Positions 38,801 through 45,331 of a stretch of DNA of 64,000 bases are shown piece by piece (positions within the stretch are counted from its first letter, which is position 1; every line of letters starts with the position of its first letter). Under the pieces are notes generated by a model, which saw nothing but the letters and a program-made list of their open reading frames with translations, did no database searches and was not told the origin of the DNA. The position numbers and the translations under genes are program-made. Origin of the DNA: Bacteroidales bacterium UBA6248. Lineage in GTDB: Bacteria; Bacteroidota; Bacteroidia; Bacteroidales; Lentimicrobiaceae. The stretch is taken from assembly GCA_002441345.1 (NCBI GenBank), contig DJVU01000082.1:30873-94872 (forward strand), given 5' to 3'.

Positions 38801-41800
38801 GTCGGGGCCGGCATTTACGGCCGGTAAGCCTGTAAACGACAGCATCATCTGGTCGGTTGCCGAAAGATTGCACTGATTGAGGCCGGTAGCCGTTACACTC
38901 AGGGTTACAAATCCGGCAGCCAGGTCTCCGGCACTCGGATAATACGTTGTATTTATATTGGATGTATTTGAAAACGTGCCGCTGCCCGAAGTGCTCCAGG
39001 TAAGTACCGAATAGTTTGATGCAAAGGCATCCGACAGGGTGTAGCTGCCGGTATTGGTACAAACGGATGCATCCTGACCTGCAAATACGGTAGGCTGCGG
39101 TGTGAATGTCAGTACCATCTGATCGCTGACACTGCCAAAACACGGGGTGTTTCCGCTTGCGGTCAGCGTCAGGGTTACACTGCCGGCCGACAGATCGGCC
39201 ACACTGGCCTGGTATGTGCTGTTGACCGTTGCAGGATTGATAAATGATCCGGTTCCGGAGGTAGTCCAGAGCATTCCGGATGTGTTCGAAGCGCTTGCTC
39301 CCGATAAAGTATATGTATTGTTGCAGATGGTTTGATCGGCACCGGCATTTACCACAGGAGCTTTTACAATCGTAAGAATCATCTGATCGTTTGCCGAAAC
39401 CGGACAGACTCCGGAAGGATGAGCCGTCAGGGTTATGGTAACACTTCCCCCAACCAGGTCGGCAGGGCCGGGAATATAGGAAGGTGTAAGCGTGGATACG
39501 TTCAGGAAGGTTCCGTCGCCGGAGGTGGTCCATGTAAATGTGGGACTGTTGCTTACCGATCCGTTAATCACTGCCTGATTTCCTTCACAAACCGATTTAT
39601 CCGGGCCGGCACTGGCCTCGGGAGCCTGCACTATGGTAAGTGTCATCTGATCGCTTGCGGTGGTCGTGCATGGCGCAGGTGAATTTACCGTCATGGTAAG
39701 GATTACCGTTCCGTTTGTTATGTCCTGGTTACTGGGGTAGTATACAGGATAAAGGGTATTTTGGCCCGAAAAGGTTCCGCTCCCGGACGTGCTCCAGTTT
39801 ATGCTGCCGGCATTGGTAGCCGATGCCGTTGATACCTGGAACGATGAGCCTTCGCAAACACTTGCATCAACTCCGGCTTCTGCTGTGGGTATCCCCGGAA
39901 GGGTTAATACCATAAAATCAACGGCCTGCATCGTACAGGGTGCATTTCCGGTAACGGTCAGAATCAGATTTACCGAACCGTTGGCAATATCTTGCGCAGA
40001 AGCAGTATACGTGGGCGAAAGAGTAGTCGGATTGCTGAATATGCCGCTTCCGCTGGTCGTCCATACGATTGAACTGTAGTTGGTTGCTGAGGCTCCCGAA
40101 ATCAGGTAAGTGCCCGTGCAGGAGGTGTTGTCAAGGCCGGCATAAGCGGTAGGAGCCGGGGTTATGGTAAGTGTGGTGTAGTCTTCGGCACCATCGGCGC
40201 ATGGAGCAAGCGGGAGAGCCTGCATGGTAAGGGTTACAAGGCCTGCAGTGGCATCCGCCTGACTTGGCGTATACACCGGGTTCACAAGGTTTGCATTGTT
40301 AAACGAACCCGATCCTGAACTTGTCCAGGTTACACCGGAATAAAAAGCTGCAGTTGCATTGCCAACAGATACGGGTTGTGTGCTGCACGACTGCAGATTA
40401 CTTCCGGCGCTTGCTTCGGGAAGAGGTACTATGGTTATTTGCATGGCATCCGAAACCGTTTGCATGCAGGGCGCAACTCCGGTGGCCGTAAGCGTCAGCG
40501 TTACACTGCCGTTGATGGCATCCTGGGTTGAAGGGATGTAGGAAGGGGTTAATGTAGTTGCTCCGGTCAGCTGTCCGGTACCGCCGGAAGTCCAGAGTAT
40601 CGAGGAATGATTTTGAACGGATGCGGTAGAAACGGTAAACGTAGAATTTTCACACGCTATTCCGTCGATGCCTGCCGATACCACCGGGGCTGGTTGTATC
40701 GTTAACAGCAACTGATCGGAAGCTGAAAGATTGCACTGAGGGTCTCCGGTAGCTGTGAGCGTAAGTGTAACGGTTCCGCTCAGTACGTCGGAAGCTCCGG
40801 GTGTGTAAACGGTGCTGAGCGATGCATTGTTCGAGAAAGTTCCCGATCCGCTGGTAGTCCAGAGTACACTGTGGTGGTTTACAGCAGAGGCCGTATTGAT
40901 GGCAAAGGAGCCGTTTTCACAAACAATACCGTCGTTGCCGGCATTAACCTGAGGTATCCTTGAGAAGGTCATTATTTTTGTGTCGGTGGCAGGAAGCAGG
41001 CAGGGTGCAAGCGGTGAAGCAGTAAGTGTGAGCAATACCTGACCGGCCATAATGTCGGCAGCACTGGGAGTATAGGTGGGTGTTAAGGTTGTTCCGTTGA
41101 TAAATGTTCCGGTTCCGGAAGTAGTCCAGGCTAATGCACTGAAATGAGAGGCCGCGGCATCGCTGATGGTGTGGGAAGAACCTTCACAAACCATTACTGC
41201 GGAGCCGGCATCGGTTATAGGTTCACTTACAAGACTAAGAATGCGCGTATCCGTAACCGAATGCGACAGACAGTTTCCGGTACCAAAAGCTTCCAGTGTT
41301 AATACAACAAAGCCTGCCTGAACATCGGCAACGCTGGGGTAGTAAACGGCATTATTTAAACTGTTGCTGTTCATAAAAGTTCCGGTACCCGATGAGTGCC
41401 ACAGAACCGTTGAATAGTCCTGAGCGGTAGCTCCGAGAATATTATAACCCAGTGTTCCACAACTGGTTCCGTCCAATCCGGCATTACAGCTTGCTCCGGT
41501 ATTAATTAAAACGGTCAGCTGGTCTGAAACAACTCCGGTACATGGAGGAAGCGGATATACCGTAAGAGTAAGAACGGAACTCCCGGAACTGATATTACTG
41601 GTTCCCGGGTAATAGATCGTAGTAGGACTGTTCGGATTTGAAAACGTTCCGTTTCCGGTGGATGTCCAGACTACCGATGAATAATTTTGAGCTATGGCAC
41701 TCAGATTTACAGATCCTGTTCCGCACGATTGTATGTTTGGTCCCAGATCAACATAAGCAGGCTGGTTTACAGTAACTCCAACCCCGCCCCCGACTACCTG

Positions 41801-42124
41801 TCCGGCACAGCTGGTGGCGTCAAACATCTGAACTGCGGTATACAGCCCGCCTGTCCCTGTAGTAAGGGTGTACGGACTTGTATTGATGTTTGCAATTTCG
41901 GGCTGTGCAACACCATCAATGGCATACGTAATGCGCCAGGGAGGGGTGCCCCCGGTGATGTTGAACTGTACGCTGGTAACCGAACCCTGGCAAATGGTTC
42001 CTCCACCCGAAACCGATACGGTTCCGCATGGCTGGGCTATTGTTTCAACGTATGCAAATAAAGTGATACAGAATAGTAACCACCTTAAAGATTTCCCCCC
42101 GAAAATTCTGTAAAAGGTTTTCAT
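29468..42124 (-). CDS. Giant 4218-residue repeat/PKD surface protein with T9SS C-terminal domain
   Basis: A signal peptide (ends ETIAQP, about residue 31) is followed by a mosaic of about 46 Ig-like domains. Residues about 120-1635 hold 17 copies of a repeat of about 89 residues with core W-T/S-x-S/x-G-x-G-x-F (e.g. LLWTTSGSGTFSN), PTYTPSxxDI and GSVTLTLTA. Two PKD-like domains follow (1636-1808), three SAPAGYAAYLWSNG units (1808-2038), six more W repeats (to about 2560) and 18 PKD domains with W-x-FGD (2560-4105). The last 110 residues (VPNAFSPNN, EGWNGVFNG, DTYMWKASA) are a gliding motility-associated (type B) T9SS sorting domain. Most domains carry two Cys. Likely a cell-surface adhesin or gliding component; ligand unknown. 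The 4-kb-scale frame is uninterrupted, so it is probably functional. Confidence 0.93.
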   Translation of the reverse strand: MKTFYRIFGGKSLRWLLFCITLFAYVETIAQPCGTVSVSGGGTICQGSVTSVQFNITGGTPPWRITYAIDGVAQPEIANINTSPYTLTTGTGGLYTAVQMFDATSCAGQVVGGGVGVTVNQPAYVDLGPNIQSCGTGSVNLSAIAQNYSSVVWTSTGNGTFSNPNSPTTIYYPGTSNISSGSSVLTLTVYPLPPCTGVVSDQLTVLINTGASCNAGLDGTSCGTLGYNILGATAQDYSTVLWHSSGTGTFMNSNSLNNAVYYPSVADVQAGFVVLTLEAFGTGNCLSHSVTDTRILSLVSEPITDAGSAVMVCEGSSHTISDAAASHFSALAWTTSGTGTFINGTTLTPTYTPSAADIMAGQVLLTLTASPLAPCLLPATDTKIMTFSRIPQVNAGNDGIVCENGSFAINTASAVNHHSVLWTTSGSGTFSNNASLSTVYTPGASDVLSGTVTLTLTATGDPQCNLSASDQLLLTIQPAPVVSAGIDGIACENSTFTVSTASVQNHSSILWTSGGTGQLTGATTLTPSYIPSTQDAINGSVTLTLTATGVAPCMQTVSDAMQITIVPLPEASAGSNLQSCSTQPVSVGNATAAFYSGVTWTSSGSGSFNNANLVNPVYTPSQADATAGLVTLTMQALPLAPCADGAEDYTTLTITPAPTAYAGLDNTSCTGTYLISGASATNYSSIVWTTSGSGIFSNPTTLSPTYTASAQDIANGSVNLILTVTGNAPCTMQAVDFMVLTLPGIPTAEAGVDASVCEGSSFQVSTASATNAGSINWSTSGSGTFSGQNTLYPVYYPSNQDITNGTVILTMTVNSPAPCTTTASDQMTLTIVQAPEASAGPDKSVCEGNQAVINGSVSNSPTFTWTTSGDGTFLNVSTLTPSYIPGPADLVGGSVTITLTAHPSGVCPVSANDQMILTIVKAPVVNAGADQTICNNTYTLSGASASNTSGMLWTTSGTGSFINPATVNSTYQASVADLSAGSVTLTLTASGNTPCFGSVSDQMVLTFTPQPTVFAGQDASVCTNTGSYTLSDAFASNYSVLTWSTSGSGTFSNTSNINTTYYPSAGDLAAGFVTLSVTATGLNQCNLSATDQMMLSFTGLPAVNAGPDLNACGMVPVQITNATASNYQSIYWTHNGGGVFTGANSLMPLYTPSQGDLLSGQVTLTLHAVPNTPCSGEVTDSMVIYLQQSPAVTAGPDFSICANGSAHLTAATASGYSTLNWTSSGTGIFSDPTLKNPIYYPSAADIAAGSVSLTLTAWGLAPCTVVVSDAMTLTINALPVANAGPDEFTCSSSHQLLLASAQNYSSVNWTTSGSGNFVNPGVLNAVYIPGASDIQAGSVVLTLTVNGIAPCNAQATDQMVLVISGAISANAGPDGFTCGTSPFMVTGSSATSFSTVNWISSGTGTFTGQNTLNPVYTPSSGDVTMGSVTLTLQVQGGAPCFGYASDNMILNIAPAASVNAGPDAIICIGSNHTISGASASNYSVLSWTTSGDGTFVSGNTLTPTYIPGASDIANGSVTLTLTAQSAGACSGGVSDEMLLSISNGATANAGPDASVCYGNNFMVSEATAVGAAMVNWTTSGTGTLLNANSLNPTYIPSIGDRNAGSVILTLTATGQPPCLNSSTDFMVLTIVAIPSDVPVINGPQNVCAGQTGVTYSVNPVQYATSYHWTVPSGAVIVSGNSTSSIVVDFQPSAISGIIQVYTSNSCGNGPVSADYAVTVNALPGDPGAISGDDELCQNTSGVAYSIAPVNGATTYLWTLPAGAVIVSGDGTTSILVDFTTTAISGNITVTPQNTCGNGSTSTLAVTINPMPATPVITANGPLTFCEGGSVELSAPAGYAAYLWSNGATTQNITVVTTGTYSVVVTDAMGCASLPSNEIIVTVHSTLTPEITASGPLDFCEGGSVTLSAPAGYASYLWSNGQTSMQITVTTSGVYTVTVTDAFGCTSLPSIPVTVNVLPLPAAPVITANGPVTLCEGESVVLMAPAGYAAYLWSNGATTPSITVTTAGNYSVVVTGINGCNSVVSNTITVTVNPMPVISAGSDASLCEGGSHALADASAFNHISVYWTSSGTGNFSNPSAINPTYTPSQADIQSGSIILTMNAEGCADVSDFMVLTLTALPSGTAGGDQDICSTPSPVTGATVSGYSSLQWTVTFGTGTLINPGTLTPVYQPGAGDITNGYVILDLTLQPVSPCTSPLILTKTLYIHASPAASAGDDETICAGSSLIITTAQATDYTSVQWSSSGTGTWLNANTLNPTYMPSMADISTGTVTLQITASNDGCPDISDSMILTIQPELTVNAGPDGYSCEGSNFGITGATASLYSSLLWTTSGSGTFSNPAILNPVYSPGPADVASGSVQLTLTGISASPCTGTASDAMTLYIRQEPQANAGTDGTICQGEQYLIADAVAYDYGFITWSTSGSGFFLNGNTLTPTYIPSQLDILSGSVVLTLIASNPPCADISDSQVLTIIPQATVEAGPDVTICKTCTHTVSGAFVSNALSFVWTSTGTGILTGENTFTPTYQPSAQDVLNGSVTLILTAESYQGCGSFSDQMVININQNPDLDFTWEPVCEGDATQFTVDPVVTDINAIAVWHWNFGDGIYSNIMDPSHTFPARGTYNVTLTVTDTAGNSSSVSHLIEIYSSPVSFFSYDTPNCLGSPTVFYNLSSTENGYITRWVWNYGDGTPADTIYFPNNPNVEHTYSNQGIFEASLSIMNSFGCEAYYSTQIQVTPAPVANFHYTILCEDLLVNFQDASFPNGAGNIVSWEWNFGDPASGIFNNSNLEDPQHIFSASGTYTVLLTVTNFNNCSDTISKVITVGEAPPVAFTWEASCANALTSFYTDSTVVNTGAVASYAWTFGDGGQSNLRDPQHLYAAAGQYTVTLTVTDTAGCVNSIAQLIEVGGEPVAYFSFTEPNCQNSTVSFNDLSYTSSGYIVTWEWIFGDGNSEIINFPGNPHVSHSYAGSGTYNVTLNITTSGGCESSVIRQVTVIPGPVANFIHTTACPDTPVNFTDLSQTNGGGNITGWLWNFGDPLSGINNTSVLQNPSHTYAQPGTYQISLIVTTGNSCSDTATSTVTIAPAPSVDFVFNSSCAGDTTLFTSSGLVDPLSTLSWLWDFGDGSTSAEPDPGHIYLSQGIYYVSLTITDTAGCQATVTHPVNVVPGPVALFGFVSPSCSGTEVQFNNLSSGNGSPIVSWFWDFGDGNTQMVNAPSNPNVTHIYTAPGAYTVTLTVTNLNGCDASASMTITVTPGPLADFTFDQGCLGTAVAFTDMTNANGGAPVIQWNWNFGDPASGTANTSGLQNPSHIYNYAGTYTVTLTSSNANGCSSTITYDISVVPLPAVGFVNSPACAGTAMAFSPDTTVMNLNEIASYVWNFGDGSGVSSQQNPLHTYNAPGTYQVSLTVTDLTGCSNSVSRSISVSALPVAVFSYTSACFGNATSFTDHSYTSTGEQITGWLWEFNDPNAATGTDVSTEQHPEYAFTAQGLYNVSLTVTTVNGCENTVTIPVQVFPAPQAGYSFYTDACANGNVSFRDESSSYMGAIVQWQWEFSPGYTSTLQNPSHIFYHTDSCYNVRLIVTDLRGCVDTIVQEVCIPAGLEVEIMHSAACHGDSIYFDPQLISPAGDSLVAFQWNFNDVSSGIHNTSTLKNPVHYFQNTGSYLVSLMATDINNCQTTVYKRIDILPLPEPKFSYSVGNCDSTVYFTDESSSNGGTIVSWIWNFGDGTSDTLTSAPASTEHLYAAAGMYSVTLTTITESGCSNMLMQEVYRMPCITASFAQPDTTICERHSVVFEDLSVCNNPISQWEWRFGDGETLVYNSYRPQIAHVYAESGNYQVSLIVSTTISGKSVSDTLTGLIAVLPSPVAKFDAPNGCLNANTVFTDQSLWNGSRITSWFWDFGDPRTVSDTTSSRHTAYRYDRAGQYTVTLTVTNEFGCYDTVSEQINIHRLPVANFSASLACQDNHTVFTDLTENSDAPIDQWWWKFSDSVSTLGLAGVQDPHFVFTKTGNYNVSLIVVDTNACRDTITRQITVNPKPVSAFSITENYESTQGRVLFTNGSIGANAYEWNFTTGIQSFDIDPVVTFPGDGTYEISLVSFNEFGCPDTLTMDYQLMLKGLWVPNAFSPNNPNAAVRYFKPVGINLRSYTIEVYDTWGNLLWTSSELDANGSPAEGWNGVFNGNLLPQDTYMWKASAIFRDGTIWRGSDVGKRTNIPEKTFGTVTLIR
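29810..34445 (-). repeat. Eighteen tandem PKD domains (about 86 residues each)
   Basis: Each unit has a Trp-x-Phe-Gly-Asp core (e.g. WLWNFGDPLSG, WEWIFGDGNSE), a H-x-Y/F strand and GTYxVTLTVT. The first nine, 32120-34445, form three copies of a three-domain cassette (short DPxHxY type, then NPNVxHxY type, then FGDPxSGxxNTSxLQNPSH type). The remaining nine are more diverged, and the last lacks the Gly-Asp. Confidence 0.85.
34450..36015 (-). repeat. Second block of six W-repeat domains
   Basis: Six units of about 87 residues with the same core as the first block (WTSSGTGNFSN, WTTSGSGTFSN, WSTSGSGFFLN), located between the SAPAGY units and the PKD domains. Confidence 0.8.
36015..36700 (-). repeat. 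Three near-identical SAPAGYAAYLWSNG Ig-like units
   Basis: Three units of about 76 residues sharing ITANGP, FCEGGSV, L-x-APAGYA-x-YLWSNG and TVTVTD/TG. They are the most similar units in the gene, suggesting the most recent duplication. Confidence 0.8.
36700..37230 (-). repeat. Two PKD-like (Ig) domains
   Basis: Two units of about 88 residues with C-x-x-x-x-GVxYS-I/V, Y-x-W-x-x-PxGAVIVSG and SCGNGxxS/TCGNGSTS, interrupting the W-repeat series. Confidence 0.75.
37230..41770 (-). repeat. First block of 17 W-repeat domains (about 89 residues each)
   Basis: Seventeen tandem units with core W-T-x-S-G-x-G-x-F, TYxPSxxDI, GSVTLTLTA, PC-x(5)-SDxMxLTI and AGPD-x-x-(I/V)CEG. Each unit carries two Cys at constant positions (the PC and the VC). 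Copies differ at many positions, so they are old rather than newly amplified. Confidence 0.85.
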
Positions 42125-42605
42125 ATTGTAAAGCTTTGTTAATGCTGAAGTAAAGAACTTGGCCCTCTGAACTAACCCCCCCGGTCAATTTCTAAGGATA
42201 TTTGTTAATCTGTAATTTGGTCAGAAGTAATAATGTATTTTGAATTTTTTTTCTGATCGGGTACTTAAAACCTCTCTGTTACAGCATTTCAGAAGGATTT
42301 TAAATTTGAAATTTTCACTGTGCGGAAAGTTTTTACCGTGCCCTTGCCGGAATTGGAATTCAGCCGCCGTTTGCTGCATTTTTCAGCTGGTAACTGATGC
42401 ATTTTCGCTGTTATAACGGATGTAAACGGGGAATACACCTTTCATGCACGGCTTTTGCTGAGCTGAAATATAGCAGTTGCCCTTCGGAATTTCTGCCTAT
42501 GGAATTCACACCCTGACAATCCGGTTTAATTTGGTAAAATGCCTAATTTTGTTGAGAGAATCTGGAAAAATTGATTAAACCGATTGGTTAGTAACGTATT
42601 ATTCT
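42125..42605. other. 481-base intergenic region between divergent genes
   Basis: AT-rich, with no supported coding frame. It must hold the promoter of the giant protein operon on the left strand, but I see no clear TAnnTTTG there. A seven-C tract (42176-42182) lies 51 bases before the giant gene's ATG. The right side has a -7 box for the aldo/keto reductase at 42544. Confidence 0.6.
42544..42551 (+). promoter_or_regulatory. Bacteroidota -7 element for the aldo/keto reductase gene
   Basis: TAatTTTG, giving a leader of about 50 bases before the ATG at 42606. No well-spaced -33 element. Confidence 0.45.
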
Positions 42606-43445
42606 ATGAAAGCTCTTCCACTGAAGGTTCCGGGTTTCAGACTAAACAACGATGTTCTCCTTCCGGCTGTCGGACTGGGGGTGTACCAGATGCCTAACGA
42701 TGCCTATACCGTTAAAGCAGTGTATCATGCGCTGAAATGCGGCTACCGGCATATCGACACAGCTATGATTTACCGAAACGAGGAGTCGGTGGGTAAAGGC
42801 ATTGCTGCTTCTCTTATCCCGCGCGACCAGATTTTTGTGACTACAAAGCTCTGGAATTCCGATCACGGCTACGATCAGACGATCCGGGCATTTAATGAAA
42901 GCCTCAAACGACTTGGACTGGATTACATCGACCTTTATCTTATCCACTGGCCGGTGCAGGGCAAACGCAAAGATTCCTGGCGCGCACTTGAAACTCTTTA
43001 CAGTGAAGGGCGGTGCAAAGCCATAGGGGTGAGCAATTACATGGAAGTACACCTCAGGGAGTTGCTGGGGTACTGCAGGATAAAACCTGTCGTTAACCAG
43101 ATCGAACTGCATCCGTATATTTTTCTTTCACGTTTCAAAACGGTTGAGTTATGCCGGGAAAACCAGATTATTCCTGTTGCCTACAGCCCGCTTACCAAAG
43201 GAGAAAAGCTCAATGATCCTGTTCTGCTCAAACTGGCATCGAAATATGAGAAATCAACCGCAGGAATTCTGTTGCGCTGGGCTTTGCAGCAAGGCTTCGC
43301 TGTTATCCCCAAATCGTCGGTCTTTTCCAGAATTGAAGATAACCTGAGGATTTTCGATTTTTCCATCAGCGAAAGCGATATTCAGTTACTCGGCAATCTT
43401 GACGAAAACCTTGTTACCGGCTGGGATCCGGATGGTGCGCCATGA
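42606..43445 (+). CDS. Aldo/keto reductase
   Basis: A 279-residue NADPH-dependent reductase of the AKR superfamily ((beta/alpha)8 barrel). The tetrad is visible: Asp and Tyr in HIDTAMIYRNEESVG, Lys in VTTKLWNSDHG and His in YLIHWPVQG. GVSNYM, VNQIELHPY and the NADPH-binding VIPKSSVFSRIEDNL complete the signature. It is closest to the 2,5-diketo-gluconate reductase / YvgN-type group, which reduces small aldehydes such as methylglyoxal; the real substrate is unknown. It is divergent from the giant protein gene and 106 bases upstream of deoC, which has its own promoter. Confidence 0.9.
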   Translation: MKALPLKVPGFRLNNDVLLPAVGLGVYQMPNDAYTVKAVYHALKCGYRHIDTAMIYRNEESVGKGIAASLIPRDQIFVTTKLWNSDHGYDQTIRAFNESLKRLGLDYIDLYLIHWPVQGKRKDSWRALETLYSEGRCKAIGVSNYMEVHLRELLGYCRIKPVVNQIELHPYIFLSRFKTVELCRENQIIPVAYSPLTKGEKLNDPVLLKLASKYEKSTAGILLRWALQQGFAVIPKSSVFSRIEDNLRIFDFSISESDIQLLGNLDENLVTGWDPDGAP

Positions 43446-43500
43446 GGTTGCTGCCACATTGCATTCTCAGCTTTATGCATTCGGCAATTTTAAGCCTGTG

Positions 43501-43532
43501 TTTGCGTATTGCGAACAATTCATGTAGGTTTG
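43501..43532 (+). promoter_or_regulatory. Promoter of deoC
   Basis: TTTG (43501-43504), a 20-base spacer and TAggTTTG (43525-43532), 19 bases before the ATG at 43552. A textbook Bacteroidota promoter. Confidence 0.75.
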
Positions 43533-43551
43533 TAGTGAAATATATGATATC

Positions 43552-44385
43552 ATGAATCCTAAACGTGTTTTTTTTCCGGATGCCGTCAGCCGCCATATTC
43601 AGGAAATCCGGTCGGCTCCTTTCAGGAGTTTTTCCAATGAGCAGGAAGCCATGCGTTTTGCACTTGGAATACTTGACCTAACTACCCTCGAAGGCAACGA
43701 TACCCGCGAGAGAGTGGAGAAACTCTGCCACAAAGCTTCAGGCTACAGCGCCAGTGGCCTGCCGGATGTTGCCGCCGTTTGCGTCTATCCGGTATTTGCC
43801 AGGCAGGCCAGATCGCTGCTTGAAGGTACGGGCATCCGCACTGCATGTGTGGCCGGAGCGTTCCCTTCCGGACAATCGCCCATTCATGTGAAACTTGCTG
43901 AAGTCCGCTACGCCGTTGATGAAGGTGCCGAAGAAATTGATATGGTAATTTCCAGGGGTAAGTTCCTCGAAGGCGAATACCTCGAGGTGTTTGACGAAAT
44001 ACATGCCATTCGTGAAGCGTGCGGGAATGCACATCTGAAGGTAATCCTGGAAACAGGTGAACTGAACGACCTGAGCAAAATCTACGATGCTTCCATTCTG
44101 GCTATGAAAGCCGGAGGCGATTTTATTAAAACTTCCACCGGAAAAATTTCTCCGGCTGCTACTCCTGAAGCTGCTTACGTTATGCTTCGTGCAATTCGCG
44201 ACTACCACGAATCTACCGGTAAATATTTCGGATTTAAACCCGCAGGAGGAATCTCAAACCCTGAACAAGCCCTCGTCTATGTAAAACTTGTGGATGAAAT
44301 TCTTGGACAGGAATGGCTCAGCAGCAAGCTCTTCAGAATAGGAGCCAGCAGGCTTGCCGATAATCTCGCTGCTGCACTGCAATAA
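43552..44385 (+). CDS. deoC: Deoxyribose-phosphate aldolase
   Basis: A 277-residue class I aldolase that cleaves 2-deoxyribose-5-phosphate to glyceraldehyde-3-phosphate and acetaldehyde in deoxynucleoside catabolism. The Schiff-base lysine lies in DFIKTSTGK, the second lysine in FGFKPAGGI, and the catalytic Asp in the first strand (LDLTTLEGND). EIDMVISRGKFLEG and KVILETGEL are typical. The protein is longer than E. coli DeoC because of an N-terminal helix, as in other Bacteroidota. No other deo gene is adjacent. A hairpin terminator follows. Confidence 0.94.
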   Translation: MNPKRVFFPDAVSRHIQEIRSAPFRSFSNEQEAMRFALGILDLTTLEGNDTRERVEKLCHKASGYSASGLPDVAAVCVYPVFARQARSLLEGTGIRTACVAGAFPSGQSPIHVKLAEVRYAVDEGAEEIDMVISRGKFLEGEYLEVFDEIHAIREACGNAHLKVILETGELNDLSKIYDASILAMKAGGDFIKTSTGKISPAATPEAAYVMLRAIRDYHESTGKYFGFKPAGGISNPEQALVYVKLVDEILGQEWLSSKLFRIGASRLADNLAAALQ

Positions 44386-44428
44386 GGTTTTTGCAGTAAC
44401 ATATTTAAAAACTTGCATTTATTGTCCG

Positions 44429-44461
44429 GAGGCGGTACTTTTACCGCCTCAAATTGTTTTT
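44429..44461 (+). terminator. Terminator after deoC
   Basis: Perfect 9-base-pair stem GAGGCGGTA with loop CTTT, followed after four bases by a T-rich run (to 44461). It lies just upstream of the thioredoxin-like gene ATG at 44477, so it could also influence that gene. Confidence 0.7.
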
Positions 44462-44476
44462 TCAACGGCTTATGTA

Positions 44477-45250
44477 ATGAGATTAACCGTAATCGCAGTA
44501 GTATTTATTTTTCTTTTGCAGGATGCCAGCGCCCAGGTTCCACTTGCCGTTGCTCCCGACTTTCTGGTAAAAGATGTTAACAGCAACCAGCATAACCTCT
44601 ACGATTACCTGGATGCCGGGAATCTTGTGGTCATCGATTTTTTTACCACCAACTGCGGACCATGCCAAACCTATGCATCGCATGTCAGTGCATCGTACGG
44701 GTATTTTGGATGCAATTACGGTAATGTGATAGTCCTGGGAATTAACTGGGGAAGCAACAACGATGAGGTCCGGCTTTTCGATTCCCTTTGGGGAGCTCAC
44801 TATCCGGCTGTCAGCGGACAACAGGGCGGCGGCAATGCCGTGGTGGACATGTATCAGGTTCAATCGTATCCTACCGTGATTCTTATTGCCCCTGACCGTA
44901 CCATCCTTAATAACCACATATGGCCCCCGTCAAGCGATATACTCAATGCCGAAATCCTCGCCGCCGGGGGTGTCCCTATGCAGTGTACGGTGAACACAAC
45001 TTTGCTGAATCATGGTGAAACGCCTGAAATCACTGCCATGACAGGTCCCGGAGGGCAGGTTATACTCACAGCTCCCCAATCTTTTACCAAACCCATACCG
45101 CTGAGCATTTATTCGGTAAGCGGAAACCTCACATTTCGAGGATTATTGATTGATAACAGGCTGGATCTCACCTTGAAATCTGGTATTTACGTTGCCGTTC
45201 CGGAGGTTGCCGGCAACGCATTGAAACCTGTCCGGTTTATTACGCACTAA
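44477..45250 (+). CDS. Exported thioredoxin-like protein with T9SS-type C-terminal signal
   Basis: A 257-residue protein from the ATG at 44477. The longer frame from 44354 begins inside deoC and is rejected because it would put the signal peptide in the middle. The signal peptide ends DASAQ. Residues about 25-160 are a thioredoxin/TlpA-type domain with the redox pair in FFTTNCGPCQTYASH and cis-Pro in QSYPTVILIA. The last about 70 residues (LSIYSVSGNLTFRGLL, LKSGIYVAVPE, KPVRFITH) are a Por-type (type A) T9SS sorting domain. The protein is therefore predicted to be surface-attached or secreted by the T9SS, an unusual place for a dithiol oxidoreductase. Partner unknown. Confidence 0.85.
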   Translation: MRLTVIAVVFIFLLQDASAQVPLAVAPDFLVKDVNSNQHNLYDYLDAGNLVVIDFFTTNCGPCQTYASHVSASYGYFGCNYGNVIVLGINWGSNNDEVRLFDSLWGAHYPAVSGQQGGGNAVVDMYQVQSYPTVILIAPDRTILNNHIWPPSSDILNAEILAAGGVPMQCTVNTTLLNHGETPEITAMTGPGGQVILTAPQSFTKPIPLSIYSVSGNLTFRGLLIDNRLDLTLKSGIYVAVPEVAGNALKPVRFITH

Positions 45251-45331
45251 GCAGACCCTTGTTCCCTGCAGGTATACCGGAGCAACTGAACCAAATGCAG
45301 CATCCGGTGGTTTATTGTTAAAGATGTTGAA

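Noticed and set aside
29482..42113. Many overlapping 60-270 codon frames in both directions in the giant gene
   Set aside because: They are frame shadows of a repetitive Thr/Ser-rich gene with no separate starts or domains.
29468..42124. CRISPR-like or satellite repeat array
   Set aside because: The regular spacing of about 260-270 bases comes from coding repeats that preserve one long frame; there are no short direct repeats with unique spacers.
44354..44476. Upstream extension of the thioredoxin-like gene
   Set aside because: It starts inside deoC, crosses the terminator hairpin and would bury the signal peptide.
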